Positions 8,457 to 16,273 of a DNA stretch of 54,664 nt are shown here, one piece after another. This DNA comes from Halanaerobiales bacterium (GTDB lineage Bacteria > Bacillota_F > Halanaerobiia > DY22613): NCBI GenBank assembly GCA_023128035.1, contig JAGMES010000014.1:1-54664 (forward strand), written 5' to 3'. The translations under genes and the position numbers were made by a program. Position 1 is the stretch's first letter, and each line of letters opens with the position of its first letter. Under the pieces are notes generated by a model. That model searched no databases and had not been told where the DNA came from. It worked only from the letters and a program-made list of their open reading frames with translations.

Positions 8457-9473
8457 TTGAATACTTATAAAAGTGAATTGAGAATGATTACCGAAGTTTT
8501 ACTAAAAGCTGAGGATAATTTTGCAGAGTTGAAAGAAGCAACAGATAGATTGTATGAGCTATTTATAAACATATCAGATTTTAAAAGTGATGATGATCAA
8601 AACAGAGAGGATATATATGTCTCCAAAGGAAAAGCAATAGCTCCTAAATGGGCAGCAATGTGTATAAAAGAAATGTTAAGGACTAAACGCTTTATCAGGG
8701 GTTTTTATTTAGGAATTAGATCTGTTCTAAAAAAATTTCCCAATAGACCAATCCATATCCTTTATGCTGGTACTGGACCTTTTGCTACATTAGCTATTCC
8801 CTTAACGACATTTTTCACCAGTGATGAAATTAACTTTACTTTTTTAGAGATTAACCAGAATAGTATTAAACAACTTAAAAAAATTATTAAGGCCTTTGAA
8901 GTTGGAGATTATGTACAACAGATTGTTCAGTGTGATGCAGTAAATTATAAAGTTGATCAACCGATTCAAATGATTATTACTGAAACTATGCAAAATGCCT
9001 TACAAAAGGAACCTCATGTTGGCATAACACTGAACTTAGTTCCGCAATTAGATCCAGAAGGGATTTTAATCCCGCAAAATATTAAAATTGAGGCTGCTTT
9101 ACTTGATCCTAAGAGAAATATGGATAGGATGATGGGTTTAAATAATGATAGTGAGATATGTTACTTTTTATTGAAGAATATATTTGAGTTAAATAAAGAT
9201 GTCGTTGAAAAATATTCTATCAATGAAGAGGGGTTATATAATTTTTCGAATGTAGAGATTGATATTCCCAAAGAGTTAACTGAAGAGTATAAAGAGTTAT
9301 CTTTATTAACAACAATCCAGATATTTGAAGAGGAAGTGCTGACTCACTGGCAATGTTCTTTAAATTTACCCCAGAAAATTTTAGATTTTGATTTAATTAA
9401 AGAGTCAGTAAACAGAGTAAGTTTTCAATATCAGATGAGTGAAAAACCCGGGTTTAAGTTTGAGATTAAGTAA
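8457..9473 (+). CDS. SAM-dependent methyltransferase-like protein, unknown substrate
   Basis: 338 residues from TTG 8457, five bases after GGAAGTGAG; an alternative GTG at 8427 would overlap the upstream stop. The middle holds a class I methyltransferase core: motif I HILYAGTGPFATLAIPL (about 105-121), the acidic end of strand 2 in FTFLEIN, and QCDAVNY before a TETMQNALQKEPH segment resembling the double-E region of arginine methyltransferase-like enzymes. The C-terminal third is beta-rich, as in that group. The N-terminal 90 residues are helical. Partner of the Ham1-like gene by spacing. Target unknown. Confidence 0.6.
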   Translation: MNTYKSELRMITEVLLKAEDNFAELKEATDRLYELFINISDFKSDDDQNREDIYVSKGKAIAPKWAAMCIKEMLRTKRFIRGFYLGIRSVLKKFPNRPIHILYAGTGPFATLAIPLTTFFTSDEINFTFLEINQNSIKQLKKIIKAFEVGDYVQQIVQCDAVNYKVDQPIQMIITETMQNALQKEPHVGITLNLVPQLDPEGILIPQNIKIEAALLDPKRNMDRMMGLNNDSEICYFLLKNIFELNKDVVEKYSINEEGLYNFSNVEIDIPKELTEEYKELSLLTTIQIFEEEVLTHWQCSLNLPQKILDFDLIKESVNRVSFQYQMSEKPGFKFEIK

Positions 9474-9498
9474 ATTAGTAATTAGGAGTGAATAGAGA

Positions 9499-10116
9499 AT
9501 GACTAAACTTATTGATTTAAGCCATGATATTGTTCATAATATGGTCGTTCATCCATATGATGATTCGGTTAAGCTTTTTCAAGATAAATTTCTACAAAAT
9601 GATGAATATAATAATTTTAGATTGGAAATTGGTATGCATGTAGGTACTCATATTGATACTCCTATGCATATGACTAATAGTGAAACATTCATAAATGAAA
9701 TATCTTTAGACAGATTTATTGGAAAAGGATGTTTACTTGATGTTAGAAATGAGAGTGTCATTAAATGGAAAGAAGAATATTCAGACATTGTTAGAGAAAA
9801 TGATATAGTTTTGCTGTTTACAAATCATAGTGATAAATATGGAACAGAGGAGTATTTTACAAAACATCCAGTTATTGATGAAGAATTAGCAAATTTTTTT
9901 ATTAAAAAAAAGATAAAAATGTTAGGAATAGATTTTCCATCACCTGATGAATATCCATTTAAGATACACAAAATGCTCTTTGATAATAATATACTTATAA
10001 TTGAAAATATCACAAATTTATCCGAATTAAAATCTATAAGTAGTTTTGAAATCATAGCATTTCCTTTAAAGATACGAGCTGATGCATCTATGATTAGAGT
10101 TGTTGCAAGAACATAG
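9499..10116 (+). CDS. Cyclase-family metal hydrolase (kynurenine formamidase-like)
   Basis: 205 residues with the hallmark HVGTHIDTPMHM (about 46-57), the HxGTHxDxPxH metal motif of the cyclase/kynurenine formamidase family. ATG 9499 follows TTAGGAGTG. The family hydrolyses amide or ester bonds of small molecules, but no tryptophan-catabolism genes lie beside it (tryptophanase is 21 kb away), so a kynurenine role is not supported. It may be the third gene of the 7822-10116 unit. Confidence 0.82.
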   Translation: MTKLIDLSHDIVHNMVVHPYDDSVKLFQDKFLQNDEYNNFRLEIGMHVGTHIDTPMHMTNSETFINEISLDRFIGKGCLLDVRNESVIKWKEEYSDIVRENDIVLLFTNHSDKYGTEEYFTKHPVIDEELANFFIKKKIKMLGIDFPSPDEYPFKIHKMLFDNNILIIENITNLSELKSISSFEIIAFPLKIRADASMIRVVART

Positions 10117-10121
10117 CATTT

Positions 10122-10133
10122 TTATGGTATAAT
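10122..10133 (+). promoter_or_regulatory. Extended -10 promoter for the AAA-ATPase/nuclease gene
   Basis: TATGGTATAAT contains a consensus TATAAT (10128-10133) preceded by the TGn extension. A weak TTGCAA lies 19 bases upstream. Transcription would start near 10139-10141, making a leader of about 118 nt before the ATG at 10258. Confidence 0.6.
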
Positions 10134-10136
10134 ATA

Positions 10137-10195
10137 GATGAGGGATTATTTAACGACATTTCAGACGGAAAGTCCCCCTCATCAGGTGATGTTAA
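10137..10195 (+). ncRNA. Possible structured 5' leader with alternative hairpins
   Basis: GATGAGGG (10137-10144) can pair with CCCTCATC (10176-10183), enclosing a small GAC/GTC hairpin with GGAAA loop. The same CATC (10180-10183) can instead pair with GATG at 10188-10191 in CATCAGGTGATG. The structure starts at the predicted transcription start. I do not recognise a known riboswitch; it may be a regulatory leader or chance pairing. Confidence 0.35.
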
Positions 10196-10257
10196 AAGAA
10201 CTATGAAGTGAAAAAACACTGAAAATTAAATTTTAAATGAGAAAAAGGAGTGGAACA

Positions 10258-11952
10258 ATGAAACTGCCATATGGAATAACTGACTTTAAAGAATTACGAA
10301 AAGAGAATTACTTTTACATAGATAAAACTCAATATATAGAGATACTCGAGAGTTTAAATAGTAAGTATTTATTTTTCATTAGGCCTAGAAGATTTGGAAA
10401 ATCTCTTTTTCTTTCAACTTTAGAATATTATTATGATCTGAACAAAAAAGATGTTTTTGAAAACCTCTTCTCTGGATTGTTTATTGGAAACAATCCGACT
10501 AAGTTGAAAAATGAGTATTTTATTTTATCTCTTGATTTTTCGGGATTAAATACAGATTCTCAGAAAAGCTTAAAGGAGTCTTTTCGTAAAACAGTTTTAA
10601 GCGGATTAATTAGATTTTTAAAAAGATATAATTATTATATTGCTAATGTAGAAAAAGTAATAGATAAATTAGAGCATGAAAATGACTTAAAAAGAATGTT
10701 AGAAATAGTGTTTACTCTGGTAGAAGAAGTTAATAAAAAGATATATGTTTTGATTGATGAATATGATCATTTTGCCAATGATATTTTAGCAATAGGTGAT
10801 GGGGATTTTTATAAAGACACAATTAGAGCTAGAGGATTTGTGAGAGATTTTTATGAAACCCTGAAAATAGGAGCAAAAAGTGTAATAGACAGGATTTTTA
10901 TGACAGGTATATCGCCAATTATGTTGGACGATCTGACATCGGGATTTAATATTACGGATAATTTGACCATGAATCCTTTGTTGAATGAAATGTTAGGTTT
11001 TACAGAGCAAGAATTAATAGAATTTATTGATAAAATAGAAATAGATATAAAAAAAGAAAACCTGTTATCAGAGTTAAAATTAAATTATAATGGATATCTT
11101 TTCAGTATCAGAGGTAAAGAGAGAGTTTATAACCCTGATATGATTCTCAGCTTCTTTAATAACTGGCAGCAGATTGGGGATTACCCAGAAAAATTGATAG
11201 ATGATAATGTAAAAACTGATTATGGTCGTTTACAAAGATTAATAGCAAATAGGGAGAACAAGAGTATTTTAGAAGAAATAATTTTAAAAGAAGAAATAGT
11301 TTCAGATATCGTAAGTAGGTTTTCTTTTGATAGAATGTATGATCAGGAATACTTTATCTCTTTACTTTTTTATATGGGTTTATTAACAATAGATAAAAAA
11401 CATAGAAGTAGACTTATTTTAAAGATACCTAACTATGTTATTAAGACAATATACTGGGAATATTTGCAAAAAAGTTTAGTGGAGCAATATAAGATAAATT
11501 TTGATTTAGATGAATTAAGAAAAAGTGTTGAAAAGCTGGCTTATGATGGGGAAATAGAATCGTATATTGAATATGTCAGTAAAAATATTTTAAAACAATT
11601 ATCAAATCGAGATTTACTAAGATTTGATGAGAAGTATATTAAGATTATTCTTTTTAGCAATCTTGCAAGTGGTGAAGTTTATAAGATTTGTAGTGAAAGA
11701 GAGGTTGAAGGTGGTTATATTGACCTTTTTTTAGAAAAGGACAGCCGCTATCCAGATATTGAATATGAATGGTTATGGGAACTAAAATATCTGAAAAAAG
11801 AGGCTAAATTCAGAATAGAGCAGGTAAAAAAAGAAGGTTTAAAACAATTAGAAGAATATGCCGCCAGTAAAAAGTTTGTGGACAAAAAGAATTTGAAGAA
11901 AGCGTTAATAATTTTTATTGGTAAAGATGAATATGAGATAATTGAGGTTTAG
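10258..11952 (+). CDS. AAA-ATPase-like protein with C-terminal PD-(D/E)XK nuclease-type domain
   Basis: 564 residues from ATG 10258, which sits seven bases after AAAAAGGAG; an ATG at 10237 lacks a ribosome site. The N-terminus shows LPYGITDFKELRKENYFYID and the P-loop RPRRFGKSL, with Walker B IYVLIDEYDHF, typical of the AAA-ATPase-like family (PF09820). The C-terminus shows GGYIDLFLEK followed by EWLWELKYLKK, the D...ExK pattern of the associated PD-(D/E)XK domain (PF08011). The family is abundant and often multicopy in anaerobes; its role is unknown, with mobile or defence-like behaviour suspected. It stands alone behind its own promoter. Confidence 0.85.
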   Translation: MKLPYGITDFKELRKENYFYIDKTQYIEILESLNSKYLFFIRPRRFGKSLFLSTLEYYYDLNKKDVFENLFSGLFIGNNPTKLKNEYFILSLDFSGLNTDSQKSLKESFRKTVLSGLIRFLKRYNYYIANVEKVIDKLEHENDLKRMLEIVFTLVEEVNKKIYVLIDEYDHFANDILAIGDGDFYKDTIRARGFVRDFYETLKIGAKSVIDRIFMTGISPIMLDDLTSGFNITDNLTMNPLLNEMLGFTEQELIEFIDKIEIDIKKENLLSELKLNYNGYLFSIRGKERVYNPDMILSFFNNWQQIGDYPEKLIDDNVKTDYGRLQRLIANRENKSILEEIILKEEIVSDIVSRFSFDRMYDQEYFISLLFYMGLLTIDKKHRSRLILKIPNYVIKTIYWEYLQKSLVEQYKINFDLDELRKSVEKLAYDGEIESYIEYVSKNILKQLSNRDLLRFDEKYIKIILFSNLASGEVYKICSEREVEGGYIDLFLEKDSRYPDIEYEWLWELKYLKKEAKFRIEQVKKEGLKQLEEYAASKKFVDKKNLKKALIIFIGKDEYEIIEV

Positions 11953-12055
11953 AATTTTAAAGTTCACTGATGGCGGGCCAGTATAAAAGTCTTGAATTAT
12001 TGAGAATGAGTGAGTATTTTCGTGAAAAACTTATTTTATAAAGGAGGAGTAATAA

Positions 12056-12667
12056 ATGTCAAAAGTATTTCGACAAACTCAACTTTATAAGTTCTTAATG
12101 TATTGCAATAACTCTAAATTAGAAAAAGAAGTTTTAGATTGTGGAGCAGGTGGTAATTGTCCTCCCCTTGCACTTTTTGCTGAACATGGATATAAAACTT
12201 ACGGAATTGAAATTCGTGACTTACAATTAGAGAAAGCTAATACTTTTGCTAAGGAAAATGGGTTTGATCTTAGTATTTCAGATGGTGATATGCGAACACT
12301 TCCATTTGAAGATAATTCTATTAGTTTTATTTTTTCTTATAATACCATTTTCCACTTAAGTAAAGTTGATATTGCAAAAGCTATCAGTGAAATAAAACGA
12401 GTATTAAGACCAGGCGGATTATGCTTTGTAAATTTTCTATCTACTAATGACTTTAGATATGGAGATGGGGAAAAGGTTGGGGAGGGAGAATACTTACATA
12501 TTGAAGGTGGTTGTCCTGCTTTACATACATACTACGAAGTTGATGAAGCAGAATTTCTTTTCGATGACATGGAAATTTTGTTTAAGGAAAATAGAGTTTT
12601 AGAAAGAATATTTAATGATGAAAAAATTAGACAGGGATATATTGATTATATTGCTCAGAAAAAATAA
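12056..12667 (+). CDS. Class I SAM-dependent methyltransferase
   Basis: 203 residues, ATG behind AAGGAGGAG. Motif I is VLDCGAGGNCPPLALFAEHG, motif II ends at GIEIRD, and DMRTLPFEDNSISFIFS is the Methyltransf_11-type acidic/post-I segment, followed by RVLRPGGLCFVNF. The protein is cytoplasmic and small; the acceptor is unknown. It is separated by about 100 bases on each side and appears to be a single gene. Confidence 0.85.
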   Translation: MSKVFRQTQLYKFLMYCNNSKLEKEVLDCGAGGNCPPLALFAEHGYKTYGIEIRDLQLEKANTFAKENGFDLSISDGDMRTLPFEDNSISFIFSYNTIFHLSKVDIAKAISEIKRVLRPGGLCFVNFLSTNDFRYGDGEKVGEGEYLHIEGGCPALHTYYEVDEAEFLFDDMEILFKENRVLERIFNDEKIRQGYIDYIAQKK

Positions 12668-12784
12668 TAGATAGGATAAAGATGATACTTCGAAATCATA
12701 TATTGTTAAAAGTTTGAAGGTAAAGATAACCAAAACAGTGAAATATTAAAACAGGTATTGAAATCTGATCTTAGGAGGGATATT

Positions 12785-13132
12785 ATGTTTTGTCCAAAAT
12801 GTAAGTATGAATATGTTGAAGGAATTGAGGAATGTGCAGATTGTGGGGCTAAATTAGTAGAAGAATTACCTCTTGAAGAAAAGAAAAATTATGTATTTGA
12901 AGATCTTGTTACTGTTTTAGTACCATCAAGCCAGTCTATTACTTTGATAGCAAAATCTCTCTTAGAAGATGCTGGAATTCCTTATTTCGCAAAAAATGAA
13001 GATGTTCAAAACTTATTTGCACTTGGTCAATTAGGAACTGGATTTAATCCTTTAACAGGGCCAGTTGAAATTCAGGTGGCACAAAAATATGAAGAGGCTG
13101 CGAGAGAACTTTTGAATGAATTAAAGGAATAG
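12785..13132 (+). CDS. Small zinc-ribbon protein with DUF2007-like domain
   Basis: 115 residues from ATG 12785 (TTAGGAGGGATATT precedes; a start at 12758 has no site). The N-terminus FCPKCKYEYVEGIEECADCG is a four-cysteine zinc ribbon. The C-terminal 65 residues (LVPSSQSITLIAKSLLEDAGIP to the end) fit DUF2007, a small ferredoxin-fold domain thought to be a signal-transducing module. No function is established. Single gene closed by a terminator. Confidence 0.7.
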   Translation: MFCPKCKYEYVEGIEECADCGAKLVEELPLEEKKNYVFEDLVTVLVPSSQSITLIAKSLLEDAGIPYFAKNEDVQNLFALGQLGTGFNPLTGPVEIQVAQKYEEAARELLNELKE

Positions 13133-13189
13133 AGTTGTTAGGCAGAAAGAGTTAAGTGGTATAACGTCGGCTCAAGATTTATGCAGGAA

Positions 13190-13229
13190 AATAAGTCCCC
13201 TCATCTTACAGGTAGGGGACTTATTTTAA
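13190..13229 (+). terminator. Rho-independent terminator after the zinc-ribbon gene
   Basis: AATAAGTCCCCT (13190-13201) pairs with AGGGGACTTATT (13214-13225), then TTT. Strong 12-bp stem. Confidence 0.92.
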
Positions 13230-13278
13230 ATTTACCTTTTTTAAATCAGCGTATATAGAAAAAAAATTATAATAAACC

Positions 13279-13309
13279 TTGACCTGGAGTTAACTCTAGG
13301 AAGTATAAT
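13279..13309 (+). promoter_or_regulatory. MerR-type promoter with 19-bp spacer and palindromic operator
   Basis: TTGACC (13279-13284) and TATAAT (13304-13309) are separated by exactly 19 bases instead of 17, and the spacer holds the near-perfect palindrome CCTGGAGTTAACTCTAGG (13283-13300). A 19-bp spacer occupied by a palindrome is the hallmark of promoters that MerR-family proteins activate by untwisting DNA. The merR-like gene starts 21 bases downstream, so it is probably autoregulated together with the aldo/keto reductase. Confidence 0.88.
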
Positions 13310-13329
13310 AGTACTAGGGAGGTGAAGTT

Positions 13330-13665
13330 ATGCGTGTTGGAGAATTTTCTGCTAAATCAGGGGTGACTATAGATACTTTAAGGTACTATGACAAAATAGG
13401 TTTACTAACTCCTAATAAGGAGAATGGTCAGCGTAAGTATTGTGAAGAAGATTTGGAGAAGATTAAGGCTATTACTGTATTGAAGAAAGCTAATTTTACT
13501 TTAGAAGAGATAAAGAAAATTTTAGAACTTGATCAACAGATAGAAGAAGGATTGAAAAAGGGTGTTCATAAAATAGATGTTGCTCAAGAAAGTTTAAAGA
13601 TGGTCAAAATTAAGTTTCAGGAAGTAGTTGTGCGTGAAAAAGAAATTCAAACAATAAAAGGGTAG
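13330..13665 (+). CDS. Short MerR-family transcriptional regulator
   Basis: 111 residues. The N-terminal winged helix reads RVGEFSAKSGVTIDTLRYYDKIGLL, the canonical MerR DNA-binding domain, followed by a dimerisation coiled coil (about 80-108) and almost no effector-binding domain. There is no cysteine cluster for metal or redox sensing, so the inducer may be sensed by the short tail or another route. ATG follows GGGAGGTGAAGTT. It heads an operon with the aldo/keto reductase 51 bases on and is probably controlled by the 19-bp-spacer promoter directly upstream. Confidence 0.88.
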   Translation: MRVGEFSAKSGVTIDTLRYYDKIGLLTPNKENGQRKYCEEDLEKIKAITVLKKANFTLEEIKKILELDQQIEEGLKKGVHKIDVAQESLKMVKIKFQEVVVREKEIQTIKG

Positions 13666-13716
13666 TTAGAGCATTTTGCAAGTAAACTAGAAAATTTCCT
13701 GAAAGGAGTAGAGTAG

Positions 13717-14865
13717 ATGGAGAAGAAAGGTTTGGGAGTTGGCATATATTCTTTAGCAGGAGTTTATGGAAGGAAAGATTTAAACGAGATCAAAAAAATG
13801 CTACTTCATGCAGTGGAAAGTGGGGTTAATTATTTTGATGTTGCAGATCATTATGGCCCAGCGGAAGAAATTATCGGCACAACTTTGAAATCCTACCGTT
13901 CTCAGATCAAGATAGCTACTAAGGTTGGCCTAACTGAAAAGGGCGGGCAAAATTGTTCATATGATCATATTGTGGATTCCTGCCAGAAGAGTTTAAAGCG
14001 TTTGCAAACAGATTATATTGATCTTTATCAGATTCATTTTGATGATCCAAAAACACCTGTTGAGGAGACGTTGAAGGCTCTTGAAGATTTGAAAGACAAA
14101 GGAATGATTTTAGAATATGGGCTTGGGCATTTACCGGTTCACAGGTTAGAAGAATATGTAATGAAGGGAAATCCTAAAACTTTAATGATAGAATTAAGTC
14201 CTGTGGCCTTGAAACGTTATCAAGAATTATATCCGATTTGCGATAAATATAATATTGGGATAATTACTCATGGAACCACAGGAAGAGGATTATTAACTGG
14301 AAATTTAAAAGCAGATCATAAGTTTGCTTCAGATGATATTAGAAATATTGATCCATTATTTCAGCATGGCTATTATAAGTCAGCAATAAAAGTTTTAGAG
14401 AGATTAATTGAACTGGGGAAAAAATATAATAAAAGTTCTGTGCAGGTTGCCCTAAATTGGGTATTAAATCAACCTGGTATTGAAAGAGTTTTAGTCGGTC
14501 CTTCGACGATTGAACATCTTGACGAGGACTTGGGTGCTTTAGAGTGGCGATTGAAAGAGGTGGATTTAGAGAACTTGACTGACTTTGTGTTAAAAGAAGA
14601 TAGGATTAAAGGAAACAATCTGGAAACTGAGATTTTTGAAATTCTTAAAAATGATTTACCAAAGGATCGTAATCAGGCTGTGGCTGATCTTATATATGTG
14701 ATTGATGGATTAATTGAGCTAAAAAAAGTTGAAGCAAAAGAACTGTTTCCTTTCTTTGGAGAGTTGTTAGCCTGGAAGCGAGAAAACAATAAGAAATGGG
14801 CTTTGGTAAGGGATATTAAGGAACAAATTTCTGAGTTAATTAAAAAGGAAATATGTGTGTTCTGA
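13717..14865 (+). CDS. Aldo/keto reductase with C-terminal helical extension
   Basis: 382 residues; ATG after GAAAGGAGTAGAG. Residues 1-290 form the NADPH-dependent AKR barrel: catalytic Asp and Tyr in FDVADHYGPAEEIIG, Lys in KIATKVGL, His in YQIHFDDP, and the cofactor region VLVGPSTIEHLDEDL. About 90 extra residues (NNLETEIFEIL onward) form a helical tail absent from ordinary AKRs of about 280-330 residues. It reduces aldehydes or ketones, and with a MerR regulator likely responds to electrophile or redox stress. The substrate is unknown. Confidence 0.85.
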   Translation: MEKKGLGVGIYSLAGVYGRKDLNEIKKMLLHAVESGVNYFDVADHYGPAEEIIGTTLKSYRSQIKIATKVGLTEKGGQNCSYDHIVDSCQKSLKRLQTDYIDLYQIHFDDPKTPVEETLKALEDLKDKGMILEYGLGHLPVHRLEEYVMKGNPKTLMIELSPVALKRYQELYPICDKYNIGIITHGTTGRGLLTGNLKADHKFASDDIRNIDPLFQHGYYKSAIKVLERLIELGKKYNKSSVQVALNWVLNQPGIERVLVGPSTIEHLDEDLGALEWRLKEVDLENLTDFVLKEDRIKGNNLETEIFEILKNDLPKDRNQAVADLIYVIDGLIELKKVEAKELFPFFGELLAWKRENNKKWALVRDIKEQISELIKKEICVF

Positions 14866-14907
14866 CGAATTAGATTTCAATAGGATTTGTTAAGGAGTGA
14901 TATAAAA

Positions 14908-15211
14908 GTGAAAGTTGCCAACTATTATAACGAGAATGTTACTAAAGAATTTTCAAGACTAAATCAAGACTTTTATAGTTCTTTAGAGAAGAAAATCGTT
15001 TTACATTTAATTAAGAAGTATTTTCCGAAAAAAGCAAAGATATTAGATGTTGGTGGAGGGCCAGGAACCTACAGTCAAGAACTTTTAGAATTAGGCTCCA
15101 ATGCAAGTTCAACAAAAGGCTGAAAAAATGACTCTTAATACTTGTGAAGATGAATCGATTATTGGATTGTCCAACCATATCTTTTACATTGGTCGAAAAG
15201 AGAGTATGTAA
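14908..15211 (+). pseudogene. Methyltransferase pseudogene (internal deletion plus frame change)
   Basis: GTG 14908 lies behind AAGGAGTGATATAAAA and opens a SAM methyltransferase N-terminus: a VANYYNENVTKEFSRL region, then motif I ILDVGGGPGTYSQELLELG. The frame then runs out at 15121-15123 after about 71 residues. A second frame (15101-15211) reads MQVQQKAEKMTLNTCEDES and then IIGLSNHIFYIGRK, which looks like the C-terminus of the same kind of enzyme. The middle, normally some 150 residues, is missing. I infer a decayed gene of the MerR/AKR operon. Confidence 0.7.
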
Positions 15212-15230
15212 TCAGGGAGCATAAGAGAAA

Positions 15231-15248
15231 GGCGGGGAAACCCCCGCC
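15231..15248 (-). terminator. Hairpin between convergent genes, terminator for the LysM gene
   Basis: GGCGGGG/CCCCGCC stem with a four-base loop, the most GC-rich stretch nearby. On the reverse strand it is followed by TTTCTCTTATG, a modest U-tract, and on the forward strand by TCTTATT. It could serve both the LysM gene and the methyltransferase remnant. Confidence 0.7.
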
Positions 15249-15272
15249 TCTTATTCGTATACATACTTATTT

Positions 15273-15962
15273 TTAAACAGGTGCTTCTGGAGGTAAACAA
15301 ATAAGTCTTCCAGCTACAAATTCACTTGGTGTCATATTAGGATTAACTTTTAACATGTCAGTAGCTGAAATAACAAATTTTTCTGCTATACTTGACAAAG
15401 TATCTCCTTCTTTAATTAAGTAAGTCCTATCATCAGGGCAAACTTTACTTGGCTTTGACGGCGGGATACATATTTGTTGACCTTCTTGTAAATTATCTAA
15501 ATCTAAATTGGGATTAGCTTTTCGTAAAGCGTTATAGGATCTATCAAATTTTATAGCTATAAGGAGGAAAGTGTCATTTTCTTCAACAGTATAAAATTGA
15601 CCATTTGGACACTTTACCTTTTTGGGAATACAGATTATTTGCCCAATATATAAATTGGTAGGATCTATGCCTGGATTAAATGGTAAAAGTTCATTTACAG
15701 ATAAACCATATTTTGTTGCAATTGAATATAATGAATCTCCTTGTTCGATGGTATAATAAAATCCCTTTGTACATGATGGTTTAGTTGGTTTTTTGGGAAC
15801 ACATATGATTTGACCCACCATTAAATTATTTGGATTGATTGCAGGATTTAAAAATAGTAATTGCTGAGGAGTTGTATTATATTCTAATGCTATTTTGTAT
15901 AAAGTATCTCCTGGTTTGATAGTATATGGCATGGCTTTTATGGGACATTGTTTCCAATACAT
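15273..15962 (-). CDS. Four-LysM peptidoglycan-binding protein (spore-coat/wall type)
   Basis: 229 residues consisting almost entirely of four LysM repeats at about 12-56, 68-112, 121-163 and 178-222. Each starts with YTI/YTV/YLI, then a [D/E]T/S-L/F core, and ends in GQIICVP/GRLICLPP. There is no signal peptide or catalytic domain. GAGGTGAAGTTTA precedes the start on the reverse strand. Multi-LysM proteins lacking secretion signals are common among spore-cortex and coat proteins such as SafA-type factors, which fits the two SpoIID genes in this window, but a vegetative wall role is possible. It is the only gene here on the reverse strand besides 42658-43191. Confidence 0.85.
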   Translation of the reverse strand: MYWKQCPIKAMPYTIKPGDTLYKIALEYNTTPQQLLFLNPAINPNNLMVGQIICVPKKPTKPSCTKGFYYTIEQGDSLYSIATKYGLSVNELLPFNPGIDPTNLYIGQIICIPKKVKCPNGQFYTVEENDTFLLIAIKFDRSYNALRKANPNLDLDNLQEGQQICIPPSKPSKVCPDDRTYLIKEGDTLSSIAEKFVISATDMLKVNPNMTPSEFVAGRLICLPPEAPV

Positions 15963-16273
15963 TAAACTTCACCTCACTAATATTTGTTATCATATTTTAT
16001 TCTACTAAGAATGAAAATGTTACATACTTAGTAGCAAATCATAAAATATAAGCTGGCGAAGTTTTTATATATCAATATTTTATTCTTGGATCAAGAAAGG
16101 CGTACAAGTTACTTTTTCTAAAAAAATTAGTAAAAGCGAATATTGATTCATGGCTTTTTTATGAGGAAAATTGACGAAATAGTCCTTTGTGCCTGTTTTC
16201 AAAGGAAACCCACCTCTGAACGTCGAAAACAATGTAAAGAGTGCTGATGAAAAAATTTCGGTAGGTGAATTGT
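15963..16273. other. Divergent intergenic region with dyad and TTGACGAA box
   Basis: This 311-base stretch lies between the reverse LysM gene and the forward repair operon. It contains the dyad CTACTAAG (16002-16009) / CTTAGTAG (16027-16034), 40-72 bases upstream of the LysM start, and a TTGACGAA at 16171-16178. No clear -35/-10 pair could be placed for either direction. No small ORF looks real. Confidence 0.5.

Noticed and set aside
12680..12700. ATGAT-ACTTCGAA-ATCAT hairpin after the methyltransferase
   Set aside because: Short stem without a T-tract; not convincing as a terminator.
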